Counted from the stretch's first letter, positions 26,633-34,041 are shown. The stretch is DNA of 35,798 nt from Hyphomicrobiales bacterium 4NK60-0047b (GCA_040367435.1 BAABWY010000011.1:1-35798); one strand, 5' to 3'. Numbers and translations: made by a program. The notes: generated by a model from the letters alone, not told the origin.

Positions 26633-26845
26633 ATGAAAAAATTATTCGCTTTATCAGTTGTTCTATTCGCTCTTGTTGGTGGTTCTGTTTCAGCTTTTGC
26701 TGGGTTTGAAGATTCTATTGATACACACACTCAAGAATTTCCAAATTCTTTTGATCTTAACAGTCTTGAATTTCCTAATTCTTTTGACCTTAACAGCCTT
26801 GAATTCCCAAATTCTGAAGATGTTAATGATGTGTACTTTCCATAA
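26633..26845 (+). CDS. Small secreted protein with 11-residue tandem repeats
   Basis: 70 residues from the ATG at 26633, which has GGAGAC 7 nt upstream; an in-frame TTG at 26618 overlaps that site and is rejected. The signal peptide (MKKLFALSVVLFALVGG, cleavage near AFA) leaves a mature ~48-residue chain. It is built from an EFPNSFDLNSL unit repeated nearly three times, with a degenerate lead-in and a C-terminal YFP. The mature part is acidic and has no lysine or arginine. DNA copies differ at silent sites while the protein unit is kept, suggesting selection on the sequence. Family and function are unknown. Confidence 0.75.
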   Translation: MKKLFALSVVLFALVGGSVSAFAGFEDSIDTHTQEFPNSFDLNSLEFPNSFDLNSLEFPNSEDVNDVYFP

Positions 26846-26857
26846 GCATTAAGTTTT

Positions 26858-26924
26858 ATATAGATCGGGCTGAGATTTTATCCCCCTCCCTCCCCCCTCA
26901 GACTAATTTTGGCTGGGTCTATAT
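26858..26924. other. Structured pyrimidine-rich segment after the repeat-peptide gene
   Basis: Outer arms ATATAGA (26858-26864) and TCTATAT (26918-26924), and inner CTGAG/CTCAG, bracket an almost pure C/T tract at 26881-26899. Its complement has G-runs of five, three and six and could form a G-quadruplex on the minus strand. It lies 12 bp after the stop codon. Confidence 0.45.
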
Positions 26925-26932
26925 TTAGTAGT

Positions 26933-26985
26933 AAAAACGTCAGATCATATTTACGCTTGTATGCTTGAATTGGTCTGGCGTTTTT
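26933..26985. terminator. Hairpin terminator between the repeat-peptide gene and the AraC regulator
   Basis: A 15-pair stem (AAAAACGTCAGATCA with TGGTCTGGCGTTTTT, two G-U pairs) around a 23-nt loop, with a T-run on the right and A-run on the left, so it could serve both converging genes. It lies 36 bp from the AraC-gene stop. Confidence 0.7.
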
Positions 26986-27021
26986 ATTGGGAGGCGCTGA
27001 TTTTTCTGAAGACGGATTGGT

Positions 27022-27864
27022 TTATCCCATATAATGATTGCGCAATTCTCCGGGTGTTATACCGATGGATCTTTTTATTTGAGATGTCATATGTGCTTGA
27101 GAAGCAAATCCACAATTGGCAGCAATGGCTGCTAGTTTTTTTCTCGTCGTGATGATCTGTTTTCTTGCATTAGCGATGCGCCTATCTAATAGATAGCAAT
27201 GAGGTGTTTTTCCCATTGAAGCTTTAAATGAGCGGTTAAAAAAACCTTCAGACAAATTTAACATTTGCGCAACGTCTTTAACCTTCAATTGATTAGCCAT
27301 TTCAACTTCAATAAATTCATCGACAAGTTTCAATCTACGTTTTGTCATCCAACGTCCGGCATTTTTATCAGTCAATAATTCTTGCGAATTAGAAATGCTG
27401 GAACATAGCTTGGTAATTTGTTCATCATACTCAAGAGGATCAAACATCACGTTAGACATCATCATTCGCCTCAGATATTCAGCTGTTGGTATAACTTTAG
27501 GGTCAACAAGATCAGTAAATTGATTTAGCAGCCGCAGCTCCTTCGACCTTACTCCCCTGATTTTTATATTTAAATATTCTCCGCCCTTTTTTGACCGTGA
27601 GATAACTTCACAGTCTGCCGGTAGAAACGCCACGCCATTGGCCCTGGCTTGATAGGGCTTCACTTTATCAGACGCAAAGCCGTGCATACCCTCCTGACTA
27701 TCGAAGGCGTAACCAATTATTGGGTCTGACGGGACATATTTTACATCATAGCTGGTTGGTGGCAGCAAGCTGAGTTCAAAATCTCCTACCGTCATTATGA
27801 GCGGGGCTTGAATGCGATTTTTTCCCAGATAAGACCGATGGTCTGTTTCATTTGAGTGTTGCAT
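27022..27864 (-). CDS. AraC-family transcriptional regulator
   Basis: 280 residues. The C-terminal ~100 residues carry the two helix-turn-helix motifs of the AraC/XylS family (VKDVAQMLNLSEGFFNRSFK and KLAAIAANCGFASQAHMTSQ), ending in IKRSIGITPGELRNHY. The N-terminal ~170 residues are a presumed effector-binding cupin-like domain with no clear family. It is transcribed divergently from the threonine dehydratase-like gene 147 bp away, its most probable target. Confidence 0.88.
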   Translation of the reverse strand: MQHSNETDHRSYLGKNRIQAPLIMTVGDFELSLLPPTSYDVKYVPSDPIIGYAFDSQEGMHGFASDKVKPYQARANGVAFLPADCEVISRSKKGGEYLNIKIRGVRSKELRLLNQFTDLVDPKVIPTAEYLRRMMMSNVMFDPLEYDEQITKLCSSISNSQELLTDKNAGRWMTKRRLKLVDEFIEVEMANQLKVKDVAQMLNLSEGFFNRSFKASMGKTPHCYLLDRRIANARKQIITTRKKLAAIAANCGFASQAHMTSQIKRSIGITPGELRNHYMG

Positions 27865-28011
27865 GATTTTAAAACTCTAACTCTTTTCATTTGTTCAATG
27901 CAAGAGAGCCTTAAAAAATTAGGTCTGTTTTTTGAAAGACTTTTATTCTCTTCTTCTATTAGATGATTTACCTTTAACTCTTCTTAGTTACAAAATTCGC
28001 GGAGCTTTATC

Positions 28012-28986
28012 ATGCCTCTATTTTCATTAGATGACTTACACCAAGCAATTAACTTTGTTCAAAAGCTTGTTCCACCAACAGCGACCCATCATTGGCCTCT
28101 ATTATCGAAACGCACTGGTGTGCATGTCTATGTAAAGCATGAAAACCATACACCTATTGGAGCGTTTAAGGCACGCGGTGTTCCGCTTTTTGTTCATGAA
28201 CTTTCCCAATCTGGTGTACCTCTCAAGGGATTAGTCGCTGCTACACGCGGCAATCATGGTCAAGCTGTCGCACTAGCAGCTACACAGCATGGCATTCCGA
28301 GTGTGATTGTTGTGCCTGAGGGAAACTCACTTGAAAAAAATGCAGCTATGGAAGCTTTTGGCGGCGAGCTTATTATTGCTGGGGCTGACTTTGAAGCAAG
28401 CCGTGTCGTTGCTGCACAAATTAGTGAAGAGCGCGACTACCATATGGTCCCTCCTTTTCATGCTGACATAGTCAAAGGCGTTGCGACTTATGCTCATGAA
28501 CTCTTTCAATCAGCCCCTCCGCTTTCTGCCGTATATGCTCCTATTGGCATGGGTTCCGGTATTTGCGGTTTGATAACAGTGCGCGACTTGCTCGGACTTG
28601 AGACTGAAATAATCGGCGTTGTTGCAGAGAATGCGGCTTCTTATGGCTTATCGTTTGATGCGGGAGAAATCATTGGAACAGATACGGTTTCAACTTTTGC
28701 TGATGGCATTGCTTGCCGCGCACCAGATAAAGGCGCCTTTGAGATTATCAAACATGGTGCGTCGCGGGTTATTCAATTGAAGGAAGATGAAATCGCAAAT
28801 GCGATGCGTTATTTCTATTCTGACACTCATAACATCGCAGAGCCTGCGGCGGCTGCCTCCCTTGCAGGTTTGATCCGTGAGCAAGAGCAGTATGCCGGGA
28901 AAAATGTCGGTGTTATTTTATCAGGCTCGAATGTTGACGCTCCTGTTTACCAAGAGGTGATGGCAGGGAAGACGCCTGTGGTTTAG
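28012..28986 (+). CDS. PLP-dependent threonine/serine dehydratase-like enzyme
   Basis: 324 residues, fold-type II PLP family. Lys53 in PIGAFKARG is the expected PLP lysine, TRGNHGQAVA is the substrate loop, and GMGSGICG is the phosphate-binding glycine loop. It has no C-terminal regulatory ACT domain, so it is like catabolic threonine dehydratases or the hydroxyectoine-utilisation enzyme EutB rather than biosynthetic IlvA. No other ectoine genes are nearby, so the specific substrate stays open. A GGAG ribosome site precedes the ATG. Hairpin repeats begin 12 bp after its stop. Confidence 0.88.
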   Translation: MPLFSLDDLHQAINFVQKLVPPTATHHWPLLSKRTGVHVYVKHENHTPIGAFKARGVPLFVHELSQSGVPLKGLVAATRGNHGQAVALAATQHGIPSVIVVPEGNSLEKNAAMEAFGGELIIAGADFEASRVVAAQISEERDYHMVPPFHADIVKGVATYAHELFQSAPPLSAVYAPIGMGSGICGLITVRDLLGLETEIIGVVAENAASYGLSFDAGEIIGTDTVSTFADGIACRAPDKGAFEIIKHGASRVIQLKEDEIANAMRYFYSDTHNIAEPAAAASLAGLIREQEQYAGKNVGVILSGSNVDAPVYQEVMAGKTPVV

Positions 28987-28998
28987 TTTTGTTTATTT

Positions 28999-29090
28999 TC
29001 TCTCACGGCTATGCTTTTTAGAGGCGCTTTAGATTGCCCACTAGCAACCGCTTTTTAGTGGCGCTTCAGGTTGCCCACAAGCAACCGCGC
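28999..29090. repeat. Modular start motif plus two short hairpins, the second inside ctaA
   Basis: CTCTCACGGCTATG at 28999 leads into a short hairpin at 29024-29051 (inner GATTGC/GCAACC, one mismatch). A second follows at 29061-29090 (outer GCGC/GCGC, inner GGTTGC/GCAACC, loop CCACAA). The ctaA reading frame, on the minus strand, runs through the second hairpin and ends in the first. Confidence 0.85.
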
Positions 29091-30135
29091 TGTATAAATT
29101 CCGGCTGTGCCAGAGGCTGGCGCTTAGGAGGATGACGGCGCCACCTTGGTGGTAGAGCGCGAGGTCTAGGGGTACGAATTGCAAGAGAGTTACGATACCC
29201 AGCGCGATTTGCGCAAGAGTTAGGACAAGCAACGGCATTGCGCCTTTGATAGCCAATTCACTTTTTGAAAACAAACACTGGATAAAATGCAAGAGCACGA
29301 CGATGGCGACCACATATGCGATCATGCGGTGATTGAACTGAACCGTGAGGACATTTTCAAACAGGTTTTTCCAAAAAGGTGTCATCACACCGAGACCTTC
29401 TGGAATGAAACGACCATCCATTAACGGCCAGGTGTTGTGGACTTTACCAGCTTTTAACCCTGCAACAAAAGCACCTGCGATGATTTGGAAAAAGATTAGC
29501 CCGGTGATGAAGTATGCCGGGCTCGCTAGCGAGTTTTTGTCCTGAGCTTGTACACTTTCTTCTCGTCTCAACCCTATAGCGACCCAGAAGATATAAGCAA
29601 ACAACAAGACGGCTAAGCCTAAGTGAGCGGCGAGGCGGTATTGGCTGACATCAACGCGCTCAGTTAAACCACTTGCGACCATGTACCATCCCACAAAACC
29701 TTGCAGGCCGCCGCCGAGGAACATGAGCCAGAATTTTGGTTTTAATGAACTTTCAACGCGCTTGGTGAACAGAAAGAATAAAAAGGGGAGCAAAAAAGCG
29801 ACGCCAATGAAGCGACCTAAAAAGCGATGTGCCCATTCCCACCAGAAGATGGATTTAAACTCATTAAGGCTCATTCCTTCATTAATTCTGGTATATTGAG
29901 GGATTTGTTTGTATTTCTCAAAGGCATCGTTCCAGTCTTCGATATTCAAAGGTGGAATGGCGCCGACAATTGGTTTCCACTCAGTAATCGAAAGTCCTGA
30001 GCCGGTGAGGCGTGTGGCACCGCCAACGATGACCATTGCAAAAATAAGTGCGCAGATAATAAAGAGCCAGAGCTGAATGGCTGGACGGGCTTTGATTTGT
30101 TTTTCTGTTGGAGTGTTTGCTACAGAACTTCCCAT
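29041..30135 (-). CDS. ctaA: Heme A synthase (COX15/CtaA family)
   Basis: 364 residues with about eight membrane helices. It oxidises heme O to heme A for cytochrome aa3 oxidase in the inner membrane. The alphaproteobacterial COX15 pattern is clear: GGATRLTGSGLSITEWKPI near the N-terminus, WEWAHRFLGR, an internal repeat with FNHRMIAYVVA, and ALYHQGGAVILLSASLWHSR near the end. The histidines in these motifs are the expected heme ligands. The last ~15 residues (AVACGQPEAPLKSGC) are encoded entirely by the dispersed hairpin repeat and are not part of the family. The ATG lies 22 nt from another pair of repeats. It is divergent from the DUF2842 gene. Confidence 0.94.
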   Translation of the reverse strand: MGSSVANTPTEKQIKARPAIQLWLFIICALIFAMVIVGGATRLTGSGLSITEWKPIVGAIPPLNIEDWNDAFEKYKQIPQYTRINEGMSLNEFKSIFWWEWAHRFLGRFIGVAFLLPFLFFLFTKRVESSLKPKFWLMFLGGGLQGFVGWYMVASGLTERVDVSQYRLAAHLGLAVLLFAYIFWVAIGLRREESVQAQDKNSLASPAYFITGLIFFQIIAGAFVAGLKAGKVHNTWPLMDGRFIPEGLGVMTPFWKNLFENVLTVQFNHRMIAYVVAIVVLLHFIQCLFSKSELAIKGAMPLLVLTLAQIALGIVTLLQFVPLDLALYHQGGAVILLSASLWHSRNLYSAVACGQPEAPLKSGC

Positions 30136-30157
30136 TCGGAGATTTACCTCTTTTAGC

Positions 30158-30265
30158 GTTCCTTCAGATGCCCACTACGCATCCGGAACATTTTTAGCAT
30201 TCCTTCAGATGCCTACTACGCATCCGGAACATAGCGTTCCTTAAGATACTCACGATGATACGCAC
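30158..30265. repeat. Two short hairpin repeats plus a degenerate third, upstream of ctaA
   Basis: Copies at 30158-30189 and 30199-30230, exactly 41 bp apart, both with outer GTTCC or ATTCC pairing GGAAC and inner GATGC/GCATC. A decayed third copy begins with GTTCC at 30236. The first begins 22 nt upstream of the ctaA start codon. Confidence 0.85.
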
Positions 30266-30363
30266 ACCTGCATATCCCTCTCAGATGGGGTTTATAGCGC
30301 AGTGTTTTGGTCTCGTATAGGTTTATCCAGTATTTTTAATGGTGGGACATATTAGCGCGGTTT

Positions 30364-30380
30364 GTTTATACCGTATAAAC
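30364..30380. promoter_or_regulatory. Operator-like palindrome GTTTATA-CCG-TATAAAC
   Basis: Seven-base perfect arms around a 3-nt centre, with further GG/CC pairing outside after a short gap. It lies about 98 bp upstream of the DUF2842 start. The cognate protein is unknown. Confidence 0.35.
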
Positions 30381-30477
30381 CCTAATATTAGTATGGCGCT
30401 CTTCGGTCTTGTTCATTATAAGAGGAGCGGCTAAACTTACATTTCGTCCACTTTTTACTTTAAAGGCCTTTTGTTTT

Positions 30478-30675
30478 ATGAACCCTCGACTGAAACGATT
30501 AATCGGCTCACTTCTATTTGCGCTGTTTCTTATTTTTCATATTACCCTTGTTATCGCGCTGGCTTATGGCCTTTTGCCAGGCACATCGCAGGGTATTCAG
30601 CTTATCTTTATGGCTGTGGCGGGGACAATTTGGGTTTTGCCAGCGGCTTATATTATTAAGTGGATGAATGGGTAG
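30478..30675 (+). CDS. DUF2842 small membrane protein
   Basis: 65 residues from the ATG at 30478; an upstream in-frame start at 30409 adds residues unlike the family. Two membrane helices (LIGSLLFALFLIFHITLVIA and IQLIFMAVAGTIWVLPAAYI) separated by a GLLPGTSQ turn match the alphaproteobacterial DUF2842 family. The protein is of unknown function but regularly sits next to ctaA/COX15, which suggests, without proof, a link to cytochrome oxidase biogenesis. A weak ribosome site (AAAGG) lies about 12 nt upstream. Confidence 0.8.
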   Translation: MNPRLKRLIGSLLFALFLIFHITLVIALAYGLLPGTSQGIQLIFMAVAGTIWVLPAAYIIKWMNG

Positions 30676-30682
30676 CTTTTTT

Positions 30683-30792
30683 CTCTCACGGCTATTCTGC
30701 CGCTGAAGCGGCAGGCCTACGAGGTGCGGCGCAACGCGCCGGACGCCCCTGGCGTCATGTCCCCCAGCCGAAAAGGCTGGGCTCCTTCTTCG
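30683..30792 (+). repeat. Complete modular multi-hairpin element filling a convergent gap
   Basis: The clearest copy. Linker CTCTCACGGCTATT; hairpin CTGCCGC-TGAA-GCGGCAG; GCCTACGAGGTGC; hairpin GGCGC-AAC-GCGCC; hairpin GACGCC-CCT-GGCGTC; ATGTCC; hairpin CCAGCC-GAAAA-GGCTGG; then GCTCCTTCTTCG. It begins 7 bp after one stop codon and ends 11 bp before the opposing one. Confidence 0.9.
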
Positions 30793-30803
30793 TTTAGCAC
30801 CAT

Positions 30804-31238
30804 CTAGTTTTGTTCATTTTTAGTTTGTTTTTGTTCGTGGAAGGTGACGCCGGGGCTGGTTCTGAAGACGTGTTGGATTAGTTTTATGGCGATGTTTGGT
30901 TTTTCTGGGTGTTGATCTTGATACACTCTTATGGCCTCATCTTTTTCAAAATAGACCCGAAACAGTAAATCTCCTCGAAATGGTAGCTCTTCAGGATTTC
31001 CTACCCTCTCCTCTTTATCTGCATTCCTTTTTATAATCTGCTCACTTTGCCAAGTTTCATGTCTTTTTGCTTCTTGTTTTTTTACTTCGATCTTTTTCAT
31101 GGAAATCTGATACCAAAAGTAGAGTGCTAAGCAGCTAAGGAGAAACAGAGGCGGTACCACAATCATCAAAGCCTTTATGCCCTCACCCAAGGATTGATAG
31201 GTATCAAACACCTCTTTCCAGAACTCTATATTTTGCAT
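30804..31238 (-). CDS. Small membrane-anchored protein of unknown function
   Basis: 144 residues from the ATG at 31238, which has GAGGGGG 9 nt upstream; an in-frame GTG at 31256 overlaps that ribosome site and is rejected. A membrane helix lies at about 23-44 (LMIVVPPLFLLSCLALYFWY), followed by a charged region rich in Lys, Glu and Gln that may be coiled coil. A more globular C-terminal part follows. No family recognised. It is divergent from two XRE regulators. Confidence 0.65.
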   Translation of the reverse strand: MQNIEFWKEVFDTYQSLGEGIKALMIVVPPLFLLSCLALYFWYQISMKKIEVKKQEAKRHETWQSEQIIKRNADKEERVGNPEELPFRGDLLFRVYFEKDEAIRVYQDQHPEKPNIAIKLIQHVFRTSPGVTFHEQKQTKNEQN

Positions 31239-31331
31239 GATGTGTATCCCCCTCACTCTTCCACAACAATAACACTAAATATGTATTATAGTACATGGTA
31301 AATGTTGAGCTATCACAGCTCACTATGTCTC

Positions 31332-31535
31332 ATGGAAATCAAAAAGAAATTCGGCTCGAATGTAAGAGACTTGAGGAAGCTAGCGAACATTTCTCAGGAA
31401 GAACTTGCTTTGCGTCTCAATGCCGACCAAGCCTATGTTAGCCGCATCGAAGCTGGACAAATGAATGTCACTTTGGAGACAATCGACGAAATTGCCAAAG
31501 CGCTTAATGTTTCAGCTAAAGAGTTTTTTGAATGA
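31332..31535 (+). CDS. XRE-family helix-turn-helix regulator
   Basis: 67 residues from the ATG at 31332; an upstream ATG at 31302 is possible but adds no family sequence, and neither has a good ribosome site. Nearly the whole protein is a Cro/cI-type helix-turn-helix (VRDLRKLANISQEELA, then DQAYVSRIEAGQMNVTLETI). It is followed after 18 bp by a second XRE gene, probably in one operon. Confidence 0.8.
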   Translation: MEIKKKFGSNVRDLRKLANISQEELALRLNADQAYVSRIEAGQMNVTLETIDEIAKALNVSAKEFFE

Positions 31536-31553
31536 TTTTTTTAGGAGCACTCA

Positions 31554-31796
31554 GTGAATTCTGTTCATTCCACTCTCTACACTCAGCTGATCGCAGGCTT
31601 AAAACAAGCTCGTCTTGATGCTGATCTTACTCAAGTGGAACTTGCTGAGCGCTTAGACAAGCCTCAACCTTACATCGCAAAAATTGAAGGTTGTGAGCGC
31701 CGTTTAGACATTGCAGAATTTGTTGAATATGCCACAGCTCTTGGCCATGAACCCGATGCCTTGTTTAAAACGTTGCTTCTTAATGTGAAGCTGTAG
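31554..31796 (+). CDS. Second XRE-family helix-turn-helix regulator
   Basis: 80 residues starting at GTG 31554, supported by AGGAG 6-7 nt upstream. The helix-turn-helix is LKQARLDADLTQVELA followed by LDKPQPYIAKIEGCERRLDI, a pattern similar to the preceding gene but clearly diverged. Such small XRE proteins act as repressors or antitoxins; no toxin is adjacent. It converges on the pentapeptide-repeat gene with about 20 bp between. Confidence 0.82.
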   Translation: MNSVHSTLYTQLIAGLKQARLDADLTQVELAERLDKPQPYIAKIEGCERRLDIAEFVEYATALGHEPDALFKTLLLNVKL

Positions 31797-31817
31797 AAAA
31801 CTCCCACTATTGTTAAC

Positions 31818-33662
31818 CTACTTAATCTTGAACTGGTTGCGGATTGCGAGCAGGAGTAGGAAGATGAAGAGTAGGCTTAGGAGTGAGTGGGCTATTCCTT
31901 GGACGGCGGCTTTGAAGGGGATGTCTGTTTTTGTGGTGTCTGCTTTCGTTGACTTCGCCTGATAGGTTCTTTTGATTTTTGGGTCGTATGGTTTGGGCTT
32001 GTTTTCAGAGTCTCCGTTTTTGTTCGTGCCATTTTTGTTAAGTCCGTAGAGACAGAGCTCGGCTTGTTTGACGATGTTTGTTTTGGTTAGCCCTAGGATG
32101 AGCAATGAGTTTTTCAGGCCGATTGTGTAGGCGGCTTGTTTTGGGGTGAGCTGGCTGTTGTGGCATTTGGTTGTATCAACTAGCCCAGCGCCTGAGAGAG
32201 TTAGGTTGGCAAAGAGCCAAAGGCAGGCGAACCACCAGAGAGTTGGACGGATGAAAGAACGACCAAAATCTGAAAAGGCTTCATAAAAGACACCTGCCCA
32301 ATAGCGCATTGAACTTGCTATCCCTTTTTTCCAAGGGAAGAAGAAGTCCGTGATGTGTCTTCGCGAGCGGATTTCTCCGGCGAAGAACTTCATTTCATTT
32401 TCATGATCATGCGCCTGAATGGCGAGACGCTTGAGAGCCCGGTAGTGGGCTTCTTCGTCTGGGTTCAGGCGTTTGTTGGTGAATTTATTCCAGATGTGTT
32501 TAAGTATCTCACCCTTGTGATAGAGCTTTCGATAATTTGAAGGTGTTAATTTGTAGACAGACCTCCAAAACAGTCTCATAAGGTAAGCTCTATACTGTAA
32601 ATTCCACCAATATCGTTGCCGTTTTAATGAACTTTGAATTTTTTTTAAGGGAAATGGATAATTCTCATATAGTGGTGCTGGCAACAATTCGATATTGTCT
32701 AAACGAGGACTTTCTGCAAAGTTAGCTTGCAAGAAGTTTGGAATGCCACTGTTAAATTTGCAACTTTCCAAAGAGAAATGACTAGTCGATTTAATAGCTA
32801 AAAAACTAGCATTTGATTTGAAGTTAACATCTTCAAAAGCTGTGTATCCATTAAATTCAGCTAAGTTGAACAACACTTCTTTATGAAACTTAGATTTTGT
32901 AAAATTTGAGTTTCTATTAAATTTTGTTTCACCGAAGTTAGAACTCCCTTCAAATATCACGTCAGCAAAATCAACAAAGTCATTAAAAATTCCATTGCTA
33001 AATTTTACATCATCAAAAAATTTAACTTCATTTAAGAATACAAACTTATCAAATTTAAATTCATCAAAAATAATTTCTTTAAAAAATTTAGCATTCTCAA
33101 AATGCGCTTGCTTGTTAAAAGCTACATTAAAAAAATGAGACCGTTCATAAAACCTACAATTAGAGAAATTCACTAAGCCATGATAACTGGCTCCATTCAT
33201 ACTTGTTGGAAAGCAAAAGTGTGTATTGGAAAAGTCCAAGTCAGAAGGAAAAATATAATTACTAAAGTCTATATAACCCTGTTCTATAAAATTCTCTCTA
33301 AACGATGGATTTATTTTCTTAGCCTGATCAATGTTGTTTTGAAATCTTGGGATCACAAACTTTTTTTTTGAAAAGATAAAGTTAGAAAAATCGACTAAAC
33401 ATTCTTCAAGCCATTCCTGAGTTTCGGGGTTAGAACTTTTTGTATAATTTTTCCCCGCCTTATCTCCAGTTAGCACCAAAACATTATCCACTTCCCACTT
33501 ACCAGAGTTTAATAGTTTTTTTTTGTCTTCTAATTTTTTTCTTGCCCATTTGTTCCAGATCTCTCTGCCTTGCAAAAACCGGTCTAAGTGTTTTTGGGTT
33601 TGTTCGTCTATTTCGCGGGCGGGCTTTGTTTCTTGGCTGGTTGGTGTTTTGGGCTCTGACAT
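31818..33662 (-). CDS. Pentapeptide-repeat membrane protein
   Basis: 614 residues. From about 85 to 330 runs an irregular pentapeptide-repeat region of the A/N-xx-F type (examples ANFxxxxF, FNKQAHFENAKFFKE, KFNRNSNFTKSKFH), expected to form a right-handed quadrilateral beta-helix. A charged linker follows, then two C-terminal membrane segments at about 470-490 (WWFACLWLFANLTLSG) and 583-609 (IAHSLLSLLFIFLLLL). Such proteins occur widely with mostly unknown roles. The coding region is more AT-rich than its neighbours. Signal peptide not evident at the N-terminus; weak ribosome site. Confidence 0.8.
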   Translation of the reverse strand: MSEPKTPTSQETKPAREIDEQTQKHLDRFLQGREIWNKWARKKLEDKKKLLNSGKWEVDNVLVLTGDKAGKNYTKSSNPETQEWLEECLVDFSNFIFSKKKFVIPRFQNNIDQAKKINPSFRENFIEQGYIDFSNYIFPSDLDFSNTHFCFPTSMNGASYHGLVNFSNCRFYERSHFFNVAFNKQAHFENAKFFKEIIFDEFKFDKFVFLNEVKFFDDVKFSNGIFNDFVDFADVIFEGSSNFGETKFNRNSNFTKSKFHKEVLFNLAEFNGYTAFEDVNFKSNASFLAIKSTSHFSLESCKFNSGIPNFLQANFAESPRLDNIELLPAPLYENYPFPLKKIQSSLKRQRYWWNLQYRAYLMRLFWRSVYKLTPSNYRKLYHKGEILKHIWNKFTNKRLNPDEEAHYRALKRLAIQAHDHENEMKFFAGEIRSRRHITDFFFPWKKGIASSMRYWAGVFYEAFSDFGRSFIRPTLWWFACLWLFANLTLSGAGLVDTTKCHNSQLTPKQAAYTIGLKNSLLILGLTKTNIVKQAELCLYGLNKNGTNKNGDSENKPKPYDPKIKRTYQAKSTKADTTKTDIPFKAAVQGIAHSLLSLLFIFLLLLAIRNQFKIK

Positions 33663-33843
33663 GGCTTCACTTAATGGGTTTTCTCGAGGTTCTTCTTTGT
33701 CTCTTTTCTTTTTACTTCTTCACTCAAAGTAAAGTTTGCATTGATGTCAAATGGTTAGAGTATTGAGGGGCGTTATTTTGGGGGAGTGTTGTATTTTGTT
33801 GGCTGGATGAGGGTGTGTTGGAGGGATACGGGATGATAGTTTC

Positions 33844-33991
33844 TCTCTCACGGCTATTCCTCGCTACGCTCGGGCCTACTTTTTTGCTGTGCTTCAGTTG
33901 CCCACCTGCAACCGCACTGTGCAGCACTCACCCCGGGCTGCGCTGGCGCTTCGCCATGTCTTGACGCCGAAGTGGCGTCACTCCTCCTTCG
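33844..33991 (+). repeat. Modular element with nested short hairpin
   Basis: Linker CTCTCACGGCTATT; an imperfect first hairpin; GCCTACTTTTTT; a short hairpin (33889-33917, outer GTGC/GCAC, inner GTTGC/GCAAC); ATGTC; hairpin TGACGCC-GAAGT-GGCGTCA at 33962-33980, identical to the one at 15219-15237; then CTCCTCCTTCG. Confidence 0.85.
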
Positions 33992-34041
33992 TAAAGGGAG
34001 ATAGTGCTTTTATCTTTGGGAGCTTCGTGGAGAGTACTGAG

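Larger units (their letters stand above)
30136..30477. other. 342-bp divergent region between ctaA and the DUF2842 gene
   Basis: It contains three hairpin repeat copies near ctaA and a GTTTATA/TATAAAC palindrome nearer the other gene. Both promoters should lie here. Confidence 0.6.

Noticed and set aside
31302-31796. The two XRE genes as a toxin-antitoxin pair
   Set aside because: Both are helix-turn-helix proteins of antitoxin size, but no RelE, HigB, HipA or other toxin-like partner is next to them.
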